Positions 22,697 through 33,601 of a DNA stretch of 64,000 nt are shown one piece after another; position 1 is the first letter of the stretch; each line of letters begins with the position of its first letter. A program made the translations under genes and the position numbers. The stretch covers positions 70,020,046 to 70,084,045 of the forward strand of contig NC_065884.2 in assembly GCF_932274485.2 (NCBI RefSeq), written 5' to 3'. A model generated the notes under the pieces. It was given only the letters and a program-made list of their open reading frames with translations. It had not been told where the DNA came from and made no database searches. This DNA comes from Patella vulgata. Its lineage: Eukaryota > Mollusca > Gastropoda > Patellidae.

Positions 22697-22980
22697 GGCG
22701 TTGGATGGCTGAATGGTTAGCATGTGTGCGCTGTATCATAAAGTCTGTCATTGAGTCAACTGGCGAGGTTTAGAATCCCCGGTTGTACGTGACAAGGAGT
22801 AGGATCGCCTGTCCAACCTAGTGGGTTTTCTTCGGGTCCCCCGGTTTCCTCCCATTGCTAAAGACTCCTATACGCACAGGCGAATTATGGACATAAAATT
22901 GAACCATATGTTAGTCCCGAAATGACCTGGTTGTGTCGAGTCGACGTTAAACCCCATTTCTCTCTCTCTCTCGCTCTCTT

Positions 22981-23014
<34 letters not shown>
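22697..23014 (+). mobile_element. SINE A copy A3, full length, long (CT)n tail
   Basis: Head TTGGATGGCTGAATGGTTAG, body with GGTTTCCTCCCATTGCTAAA, tail GTTAAACCCCATTTCTCTC and about 50 bp of (CT)n with some G. Confidence 0.92.
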
Positions 23015-23015
<1 letters not shown>

Positions 23016-23489
23016 TGAACTAGGATCGATCAATAGTATTTTCCTTCGGTCCAAACGCGTATTGTTTTCTAAAGTTTTTTTTTTATTTTCGTCAGTTTGC
23101 AGCAAAAACTGTGCATGGTGGAAATATCTTAGCATCGTATAATTTTAGTCGTGATCAGAACTATTTATTAAATTTAGATTGGGTCAATTATGACAAACTG
23201 GAATAGTTTTACGGATATGACAAAAAATGGCCATATTTCAGTCAATATTAATGCTGGAGTCATATAACTATAGAGTTTTGCATAAGTCTATAATAAATAT
23301 GTACTATAGCATATTCTTTTTGATAATATTCTGAGGGGGTTACCCGAGGGCCACTTGTCCATCATATTACTGAATCAATGGCCCGAGAACGCCTTCTCTA
23401 GCCTTTACCGTACTGAAACTGAGAACGTGGGAGTATGTCTCTTCTTATCGTCCAATCAAATTTGAGCTGAACACAGTAGAAGTGGGGGA

Positions 23490-23668
23490 ATTATTTGTCT
23501 ATCGCTCTTTGAATATATGAGTATTAGCTATTTTACTGGCACATCCATGATTTAGAAGAGATAAGGTCCTATATCGTTTGTCCAAAGAAATATGTCGCTA
23601 TCAAATAATAACTTAATTACTAAAAATAGACTACTTTCAATTTATTTTATTTAATGCTAGATCAGATT

Positions 23669-23720
<52 letters not shown>

Positions 23721-24922
23721 CACGCACGCGATTTCAGATTTCACTGAAGTCACGGTCATCGAGCGATATTTCTAATTGTATATATACTCTTCCAAAAAAG
23801 TAGGGGATATTGAAATGCAAATACCTATGCAGGTTGTGATATGATAAATAGTCATGGACACTTGACATGCTTTGAGAGTATGTTCACAGATGAAGAACTT
23901 ATAGCCCCAACAGAACCACCGAGCTGCACATGCGACACGCAATAACGCCATACACATGGGAGGGGTTCATTGTCAAATTTGACACTTCAAGGAAGGGTTG
24001 ATGAAAACTGCCGCGTACTGGTTTATCTATCCATGGTTGCTTTCCTATCGGTTCTTGCATAAGCTTTTGTGTGTTACATTTAATTTGATCGGGAGACGTG
24101 TTCGTCGACGTCAACGTCAACCGACAACACTGCAAATCGTGATTGGACGGTTGATTAGGAGCATGCCACGACGAACTGCTGAATGTCTGAGGATTGGTGG
24201 AGCAATTACTCATTATTAAGACAGAAATCAAAAACGTCCATTTTTACTTTTGACGGTGTATCTCTGTGCGAGTGAAATGGGGCCGTCAGATAAGCCGCCC
24301 ATATGAAATGTTTATGTTCATGTGTAGGCAATTGGCCTGTTATTAACATACACTGGTTACCTCGAATAAAAACAGCAGTGCATTTCCCGAGTTTTGTATT
24401 GTTTCTGAATCCCCTACTTTTTTTGGAGAGTATATCTTTGGTCAATTCTCATTTGTTGTATGGTGACTTATTGTATGCCAAGTTGATTTCCGCTTATGTC
24501 GTCATAATGTTCCGGTTGGATGAATTTCGAAAAATGTTTTTGGAAAAATGTTTTTGGGAGAAATGTTGTTGGAGAAATGCTTTGAAAGATTTGTGTTTGG
24601 AGATTTGTATTTAGAAATTTGTTGTTCGAGATTTGTTTTTCGTTGTATGTCTATGATGAAATGTAAATGTAGAAATATTTTTTTGATTTACTAAAATAAA
24701 TTTTGTCTTTATATTAAAAAAAAATTAAATTAAACAAAAATACATTTTACAAATCTGATACGACAAATGTCCGATTTGTAAAACAAATATTGATTTTACG
24801 ATACAAATGTTAATTTTAGTGTACAAATGTCGAAATACGACAACAAAGGAAGAAATAAGATTTAAGGTAAATGAATTAAGAATTAAGAACGCTGAATTAA
24901 GAGCTGTTTGGTCTTCCATATT
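23490..24922 (+). repeat. second copy of the 500-bp repeat, interrupted
   Basis: 23490-23715 matches 18745-18955 and 24652-24922 matches 18957-19245. Between them lie an expanded (AT)n run (about 23676-23719), a Tc1-like element (23787-24430) and a 200-bp tail of degenerate GGAAAAATGTTTTTGG-like repeats. Confidence 0.85.
23787..24430 (+). mobile_element. Tc1/mariner deletion derivative
   Basis: Inverted ends CTCTTCCAAAAAAGTAGGGG (left) and CCCCTACTTTTTTTGGAGAG (right) with TA at each border. Inside, the frame at about 24090-24219 reads GRRVRRRQRQPTTLQ then IGRLIRSMPRRTAECLRI, ending GGAITHY and a stop. This is the characteristic C-terminus of Tc1-like transposases (IRSM.RR......GG.T.Y). The rest of the transposase, including the DDE triad, is missing, so it can only move if served in trans. 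Confidence 0.85.
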
Positions 24923-24942
24923 TTTGATGAATTGTTAAGATA

Positions 24943-25346
24943 TATGCATAAGCTAAAAACAACAGAATATACTCTAGAAAGCACCATTTACAGTCATTTA
25001 TTTTCAAAAGAAATTTCGAGTCTGGTTGGAGAGAACCCTGTCATTCCCCTCACGGAGCAAAGATCAGCCCGTCCCCAGTATTTATACGTATTGCCTAGTG
25101 TCCATTGCTGGCACAAACAGTTTTACTGTGGCAATTGCAAGAACTTGTGAAATAAATAACAGACAGAAATTAACATGTGCTTACTATCGGTCTAGATGAT
25201 ACCAAAGACGGACCGGGGTCCGAAAGGTTCCTGAAACTTGAGGTCCGGTGTGGTTCTCTCCTCCCATGCGCGAAATCTCTTTTGAAACTGGCTTTAAATT
25301 TATGTTTTCTATAGTATGTTCTGATGTTTCTAGCTTAGGCATATGC
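24943..25346. repeat. imperfect inverted repeat, about 105-bp arms
   Basis: Left arm 24943-25045 (ATATGCATAAGCTAAAAACA...TTGGAGAGAACC) and right arm 25244-25346 are inverted and about 75-80% alike by eye, with a 200-bp spacer. Open frames on opposite strands here are mirror images of each other (KEIS..-GEN), which argues they are repeat shadows. Confidence 0.7.
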
Positions 25347-27241
25347 ACAAATTTGATGTGTAACAATCTTATCGGATATTAATTTTTGAACCCAATATTG
25401 AATTCAGTAACCCTGAAAACGGTCTTTTGCAAGCAATATCCACAAGAACAAAAATCGCAATTTTGGGTTCTATTTTGATTTTCGTTTTAAATTTAGGTCT
25501 ACACCATCTTGGCTAGGTTTTTGGGTAGAAACTGAACCAAGAAACCCCAAAACCCTTACATCAGACATATTACAAGCCATATCCAACGGAAACAAATGAC
25601 GATTAAATAAAATTCCGGTTTGAATTGCTGCAATGTTTGATTTTCGAAATATATCTTTAAATTTAGAGACATCGAAAACCATATAAAAGACATAGTAAAG
25701 GTCATATCTTACGATATTTTCGCTGGTTATATGGAGAAAATGACATTTTATTACGATTAATTAAAAGTCCGCCATTTTGGCTTTCATTTTTGCGGCAATT
25801 GGAATTTCTACCATCACGGATTCTCGAAATTCATGTTACAAGCCAGCAAGAGTGTTATGGTCCCTTTAACAATATATTTTTTGCTATTTTATTCTACAAA
25901 TTCGTATTATCGGCACATTTCGCCTCTATAACTACTTTTTGTTTGAAGAAGCCCGGATCACGGCGAATCTGTTTGTGTTTTTGTAAACAACGCACATGCC
26001 ATCGAGGCCGTAAGATGTGACCGTCACACGTACCCTATAATGCACGCGTACTAAGGTCAGTCATCCTCTACAGAGTTAAAAGTCTATGCTTTCGCATTCA
26101 ATGAACAGAAATGAAAGGAAATTGGGTTTAACGTCTTACTGTTCTGCTCCTAACCTGGGCTATTGAAGACAGGCATACAGTGTGCAATGAGGGAAATCAA
26201 TGAACAGATTGCCAAGTAAGATAACCACTCTTTATAACGGACAGTAAACATATATCCCGATTTCCTAACTATAAATTACAGGTGACCCTATATGCATGTA
26301 TAGGCCTACATTTAACCCGAAAAAAAAAATATAGTTTTTTCACCAATTTAAAATTATTTATCAAAAAATTCACAGTATAAATTATTACCGTGTCTTAAAG
26401 GGACTATCCCTTATTTGAAAAGAGTCTCAACAATAAAAGTCTGAGTATGTATGAAATTTAAGCGCCTAAATATAGAGGAATGGTGTATTGACCTTATCTC
26501 AAAATTTCAGCTCAAAATTTTGAGTCGTTTGGACGTGACCGTCAAAACTGCTTATCCGGACACGTATCCCTTTTAAGATTTTGGGTCAGTTTTTTCGCTT
26601 GGAGACCTGATAATCGATTGTCGTTCCTTTAGAGGTCTATACAGTGAATGAACCAAATGCTGTACTTGATAACGAAAGGCAAATGTCACCTACACATTAT
26701 TTTTATGCAAAAAATGTCTGGTTTTATCTAGACGCCGCATAATACAGCTTGGGACACTGGTCTCGATTAACAGATGAAGACTGACGGGTTTCAGTTATTT
26801 GAAAACTTATCACAAATATTGAGTTAGTTGCTCGGTCCTTAGGAAGAGGACTTTAAGGGATTTTAAAACAAAATTAAACAGTTGTATTCTCCAAAAATTT
26901 ATCGGTATTAGCCCTTTAAAACTGTATGGCGTGACTAGTTCTGGTGTGTTAATTGTTGTCACATCAGTTGGATATTAAATTTTATGCATACTTGAGATTT
27001 ACTAGACTAAAATATTGTACATAATATAATATTATGTTGGCTAGTTTTTGAAGCCCATGGTGCCATATTTAAGACTTTAAATCGGCTTTTACATTATTAT
27101 ATCCACATCGTCCTTCCGTAGATCTGAATTAATGACGTCACGTTAGATTCTCGATTTTCATTATTCCAGCTGCAAATCATGTATTTTAAACTTGTATATC
27201 AGTGCGCATAATAAAAGTAATATGACATTTAACTGACAAAT
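25347..27241. other. gene-free upstream region of RPS16
   Basis: Nothing coding recognised. A short SINE B fragment lies at 26111-26200. The rest is unique AT-rich sequence. Confidence 0.4.
26111..26200 (-). mobile_element. SINE B fragment B2 (3' end)
   Basis: Reverse-oriented tail: GGGTTTAACGTCTTACTGTT, CTGCTCCTAACCTGGGC, then TGAGGGAAA. Confidence 0.8.
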
Positions 27242-27304
27242 ACTTTATAAGCGTAGATGTGTGTTAAATTAAAGAAAGGCAACTGAAGGTGTCGTGTTCG
27301 AGAG

Positions 27305-27341
27305 TATAAAGTCGTGTAACGGAAGTGGAGACCCCAAGTAA
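27305..27341 (+). promoter_or_regulatory. RPS16 core promoter
   Basis: TATAAA (27305-27310) lies about 32-37 bp before the inferred start at 27342, and CGGAAGTG (27320-27327) is an ETS/GABP-type site. Both are common in ribosomal protein promoters. Start position is inferred from the pyrimidine tract, not measured. Confidence 0.6.
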
Positions 27342-27377
27342 CTTCCTTTTCCTCTTTCGCCGTGATAAAAATAAAAC
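27342..27377 (+). other. RPS16 5'TOP non-coding exon
   Basis: CTTCCTTTTCCTCTTTCGCC is a terminal oligopyrimidine tract, the mark of translationally co-regulated ribosomal protein mRNAs (mTOR/LARP1 control in other animals). The exon ends at AAAAC|GTGAGT (donor 27378). The next exon starts after TTTTAG at 27498, one base before the start codon. Confidence 0.65.
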
Positions 27378-27498
27378 GTGAGTTGAGAGCTTGCACAAAA
27401 CAATATTAAAATGATCCATATATATACCTTTTAGAAAATAGTGAAATAAATAAAGATGTTCCCAATATATTATATGTCCGATTTTCTTTAATTTTAGC

Positions 27499-30400
27499 AT
27501 GGCTCCTACCACTGGTGTCCCTGCAAGCGGCCTAAAAGCCGCGGCGAAAGCCAAAGTTCCCGTACAATCGGTTCAAGTTTGTGGTAGAAAGGTGAGGCAA
27601 GAAGATAGAAATTAGAAAAAAGTGTTCATTTAAAAAAGAAAGAGGGAAATGTTGCAAATAACCATTCATTGAAATCTTATATATTTTATTTTTCGACCCA
27701 TGCCATTGGAGCTTGCGATAGCTGTTCGCGAATGTCATGTAATTAATTGTAATATCATGTTTTAGTTGAGTGGGATTATTTTATAGCAGAGGATATTCGC
27801 CATTCGAATGGCAAAGAGTTATTAGCCATTCGTTTACGTTATTTGCCATTCGTTTTCGTTATTTGGCATTCTTTTTTTTAAATCGATATTCTCTGTCCTA
27901 TCACGATGTCTAGTCGAGGGGTAATGCTACCAACCACTTAAACTACCGTAGTTTAACTTCGTCCTAAAAAATGCACAAACATCATTTTCGTTGCAGTAAA
28001 AATGCGAAAATAACTACTACAACAAACGTTGTTTGACACAGTGCCATTGGAGGTCTATTTATAGCCTAGCGGTGACTACCCGAAAAAGTACCATACTTTA
28101 TGACCTGTCTTTGAAAGGTTTAGATAACACAAAATAGTTTTATTCAAATATATGGATTGGAAATAAACAATGGTTGAAAATGAAAGGTTCGAGTAGATAA
28201 AAAAAAAAATAAATAAATATGAAAAATAAAAACGAATGGCTCAAAAAAGACGAGAGATATATACAATAAGATAATAATAAAATACTCCATATTTTAACCT
28301 GTTTCGGCGTGGTTTCGATTCACCTTTTGTACGTGACAAGGAGTAGGGTCGCCTGTCCAACCCCATGGGTTTTCTCCAGGTCCTACCACTGCTAAAGTCT
28401 AAAGACCCCTACGCGCAAGGGGATTATTCAAATATAAAAAATGGAACCCTATGTGTTAGTTCCAAAATGACCCCCCCCCCCTCTCTCTCATTCCAGTTTC
28501 ATATGGGGGATATTCTGCCCGGATACACCAATGTATACACGGTTCCTTGTTTATTTCGTCCCATCCGAGCGACTACACAGTAATTGTCTTATCAGGCCCT
28601 CCGTCCTGCACCACTGACAAGGGGAAACATTCATGATTCCCGAAAAAATGTCACTGTGTATTAAACTGACTTTAAATGTTCTAAATTCTATGCCAAACTT
28701 TAATCCCTTAGTCAATTTTAAGAAATTACGATCTCATCCCTGGCTGGACGTATGCCTATGTGAGTAGATGTAAATGAATTATAAGTTTGACAATAAAACA
28801 TACGGTTGAGAAAGAAATGTAGGCTATGAGTAGCAAATGAATACGGGATGCCAAGAAAGAAATGGCGGGGGGGGGGGGGGCAATGGTTAGAACGTGTGCG
28901 CTGTATCATAAGGTCTGTCATTGAGGTCTCTCTCTCTCTAGTTTGAAATGGAAGGTATAGAAACATTCAGGTGGCAAATATAACACGCAGTTGGAAATGA
29001 AATGAAACAGGGGTTTAACGTCATACTGTTTTGTTCCTAACCTGGGATAATGAAGACGGGCACACGCCATACAGTGTGCTATAAGGGAAATTTTGCCCAG
29101 GCAGTGGCACTACGGCCTACTCTTATATCGAATTCCAACTGCTGGGTGATCTTTTATGTGCACGCCAATGTGTACACGGGACCTCTTTTTTTTTGTTCCA
29201 TCCGAACGACTAGACGACTGTCCTTGACAGGCCCTCCATAACACGCAGTTGGAAATGAAGTATTGGTAGGAAATAAAATATACGAATGATACATAGATAG
29301 AACGTGCGGTTGGCAATGAAATGATATGGGTAGTCTACTCCGGGTGGTAGGCGGGCGGGCAGATCAGGTAGAACAATTTCAATAAGCCTCTGCTGCTTTC
29401 GCAGGAATGAAATTAGATTAAAAAGTTTGTATGTTATCTTCTTTGTGATAACAAAATTACAAAGAAATGTGTTTTCGATGTTTCTGGATTAGTAAAGATA
29501 CAAAATGTCGCAGAATACGGAACTTTTCACATGTGCGCTACTTCCATCTACACACGATGGCGGTTTCGGTGTCTACGCTTCGCTGTGAACGAAGGTGTTC
29601 ATATGCACTATGAAGCTTCAAATAACAAATGACAATTAAAAAGGGATTCTGGGTCTGTATTTTGAATAAAACCACAAACAATCTGCAAGAATGTTAGGTT
29701 TATTATATAAAACGAATGGCGAATAACCATCCTTATGGCTCTAGGATATTCGCCATTCGAATGGCAAATATCCACTCCGTTATTTTATTACGGTATAATT
29801 ATGTAAAATTTATGGCTCCTTATTACTGTACAAATACTTATGGTTTTACCTATATTGGATGCTGAATGGTTAGCGTGTGTGCTCTGTATCATAAGGCCTA
29901 TCTTGAGTGAACTGGCGTGGTTTCGATTCACCAGTTGTACATAAGGACTGGTGTAGGGTCACCCATCCAACCTTGTGTGTTTTCTCTGGGTCCTCCGGGT
30001 TTCCTACTGCTAAAGCCTCCTATGCACAAGCGAATTATTGAAATAAGGTTGATCCTTATGTTAGTCCCAAAATGACTTGGTTTGTGTTGAGTGCATGTTA
30101 AACCCCATTTCTCACTCTCTCTGTACCGATATGTTATCATTTGCTTGATAAAGATGAGTAGGCTTACGTAGACATTGCATGTTAATAAATAGTTCCTTTA
30201 GAACAGTCTCTGATCGGACGAGTTCCACAGACAGTTCCTATCCGCTCTTTATATAGTTGCAATACTGTAAAATACCGCTCTTTCCCACCTCTGTTCTCGG
30301 GCTTGTTTCAAAACCTGACTTTCAATTTTTCACAGCGATTCTTTATATTTTTTGTCAAAAGGAATCATTTATATTAATTCAACGCTATTTTCACGTACAA

Positions 30401-33400
30401 TTTAGCGATTTAATAAACATGTGATCTTCACATGTTCGAGTGTCGTAATGACTGATTGGATGTTTTTAAATTTTAATCGTGAAATTGAAAATAGTGTTGA
30501 ATTATTATAAATGTGTGACTGCTGTGGCAAAGAAATGATTCCTTTGGCAAACAAATAATAATCAAGGTGAAGAATAGTAGGTAAGAGGTGGGGAAGAGTG
30601 ATATTTCCATATTGCAGCTATATAGGGACAGATGGAACTGTCAGCGGACATCGTCTGATCAGAGACCGTAACTAAACGTAGTGCCGCTGTCCTGGCAAAA
30701 TTTCCCTCATAGTACAGGCCTTGAAATGTTTAAAAAAAAGATGCTTTTCTTCATACCTGTCGCTTCAGTAAATAACCTGTCACTCTCAATTATCAAACTC
30801 AAAGAGTAATCACATCACTCATATCCATACATGTAGGTACACACACACACGTGGTTAGGTCTTTGACGTACATTGCTCTATATTAATATCGTAATATGAA
30901 ACCTATTTATTTCTTGGCCTTGGAATGCCTACTAAAAGTTCTTGAAAGTCGGCGAATCTGCTTTGGCTCAGCGACTCGAAGATTCATACAATTCTATCAT
31001 CCGTATCAACGTGAATTCCGCAAAGTATCATGGTACCACACTTCCGTACTAAATCGAATACTTCGCCGTTGAGTTGTAGAATTCAGATTTTAAAATATCC
31101 GTAATAAATTGAATATCAAAACACAAATCACACCTGTGCATGGCACCGTATTTATATATACTTATGTACCGGACTATATTTACGCTACAAATTATATTTA
31201 TATATGTATGAAATATTTTTCCGACCTGATTTTTTGATTTTGTCAAATTGTCTTATAAATTATTCATAGCTTTTATTTATGGAAAATTGTTTAAAACTTT
31301 TTAAATGATTAAATACACCAAGCAACGAGCCGTGTGCATTTCCATTCCAACCACTACTTTATTTACTGTGGTGTCGTTACGGTAGAACTATTTCAGGTGA
31401 CTTGGGGGTGCGTTTTACTTTATTTAGATATAATACTCCATAATGCTATAAACTAGTGTCCAGCAGATGAAAACAAGCGTAGATGGTGTGAAATTCATTG
31501 ATACAAAATTGTCTACTTCCAAACTGTGTGAGTAACTGTAGCCTACGACAGAGCGAAATGTAAACAGTGCAAATGGCGGCTTTTCGCGGTGTTTCCGTGC
31601 TTAATTCTTGCATTTAGAAACGTGGACGTGAGTATTGTGGTCAATTTACTGAACATCAAGTAAAATTTAGTCCAGCTGTCGCAAGCGACAGGTAGTTTTA
31701 TTTGCCACCTGTCAGACGAAAAAATCGCCTGTTGGCGACAAGTAGACAGGCGAACATTTCGAGCCATTTAGTACACTCTATGGCGTATGCCCGTCTTCAT
31801 TAGCTCAGTTAGGAGTAGGACGTTAAACCCCATTACATTTCATTTCATCTCCTTATTTAGTCCCGAAATGACCTAGTTTGTGTCGAGTGGACTTAAAACC
31901 CCATTTCTCTCTCTCTTTCATCTCCTTACCTTAAGAATAGTGTTGGATTATTATAAATTCTGTTACTTTGACCAAGAAAATTTCTCTGGATTTTCCAGCC
32001 TGGTTCCTCCTTGTCAGTGTTACAGGATAGAAGACCTAACTAGTCATTTGGATAGGACAAAAACAAAGGTCCTGTGTAGACATTGGCATGCACGTAAAAG
32101 AAACCTTCCCATTTTGAATTTGAAATACCGATAACCCATTTCATTTATTAACTAATTAAAGTTAATTATAGGCTTACTATTATTTTTGTTAGTAGGATAT
32201 CCCTATATTGTATTTATTTAAACTGTTTTTCAGAAAACTTCAATAGCTGTTGCTTACTGTAAACGAGGATCCAAATCTACTTTAAGAATCAATGGCAGAC
32301 CTCTTGAACAGATGGAGCCTGAATGTCTTCGTGTCAAGGTTAGTAGGCCTTCTTCACTTCTCCATGTATACAGATGTCGGTCTACCTGTCATCAGTTAGT
32401 GATACTTAGTGCAGTGATATCATCCAGCCTGGACATAAGCCAACTGTCACTGACAATGTTGGACACAAATTTAATTTTTGTCTTGACACAATCTGGAATT
32501 GGTGTCTCATTTTTCCGGCAAAGTTTGCTAGCTTTCTGTGTTTTTATACGCCCACATTTTCATGTGGACATATTATGCCGTCGCCCCTGTCCGCCCGGAC
32601 GTCCGTCCACAATTGTTTGTGGACCCTCTACAGGTCACAATTCTTATCCGATTTTGACGAAACTTGAAATATAGGTTTATCTCCAATAGATCTCGGCTGC
32701 TTTCGATATTGGCATGTATCGGATCGAAACTTCATGGATTATGGCCCCTGTTTGTACGAAAAATCACGTTTTTAGCTTGTGGACCCTATAGAGGTCACAA
32801 TTTTTATCCGATTTTGTTGAAACTTGAAATGTAAGTTTATAACCCAAAGATCTCAGTTCCTTTCGATATTTGCGCATATCGGACAGTAACTTCCTGAATT
32901 ATGACCCCTGATTGTACGAAAAATCACGTTTTTAGCTTGTGGACCCTATAGAAGTCATAATTTTTACCCAATTTAAAAAAACGTATTATTATATCACTGT
33001 TACACCCTAAGGACGACTGAGTTCGAATTTCTTGAAAATCAGCCCAAAATTGACAGAAAAAATGGCCGCTCTTCGTTCTCAAATAGCGTAAAAATATGGT
33101 ATATCAAGGTTGTGGACCCTATAGAGGTCACAATTTTTATCCAATTTTGTTGAAACTTGAAATATAAGTTTATAACACAAAGATCTCGGTTCCTTTCGAT
33201 ATTTGCGCATATCGAATTGTAATTTCCTGAATTATGGCCCTTGATTGTAGGAAAAATCACTTTCTTTTTAGCTTGTTCTCTATCCATCTCTCGAAAATGT
33301 GGGCGTATCCTGCCTGGCAGCCGCTGGTTTATTAATACATTTAATGTCTGGCTCAAAGCTAAAACTATCACATAAAACTTGTGTCAGGTACAAGTACAAT

Positions 33401-33567
33401 TATTATTTTCAGGCCTGGATATATATATCATTCTAGCTTTGTGGGTTTTCTCCGGGTCCTCCGGTTTCCTCCCACTGCTAAAGACCCCTACGCACAAGGG
33501 AATTATGGAAATAAAATTGAACCATATGTTAGTCCCGAAATGACCTAGTTTGTGTCGAGTGGATGTT

Positions 33568-33601
<34 letters not shown>

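Larger units (their letters stand above)
27785..29779. mobile_element. 2.0-kb MULE-like non-autonomous element in an RPS16 intron
   Basis: TTATTTTAT flanks both sides (27776-27784, 29780-29788), a 9-bp target duplication as in Mutator-like elements. The ends are inverted: GGATATTCGCCATTCGAATG at the left against the inverted GGATATTTGCCATTCGAATG at the right, with further ATTCGCCATTCG words inside both ends. The interior has no recognisable transposase and has received SINE copies (28302-28489, 28495-28635, 28881-28939, 28995-29240). Confidence 0.65.

Noticed and set aside
23899-24231. 110-codon minus-strand frame over the Tc1 derivative
   Set aside because: Antisense shadow of the Tc1 transposase C-terminus.
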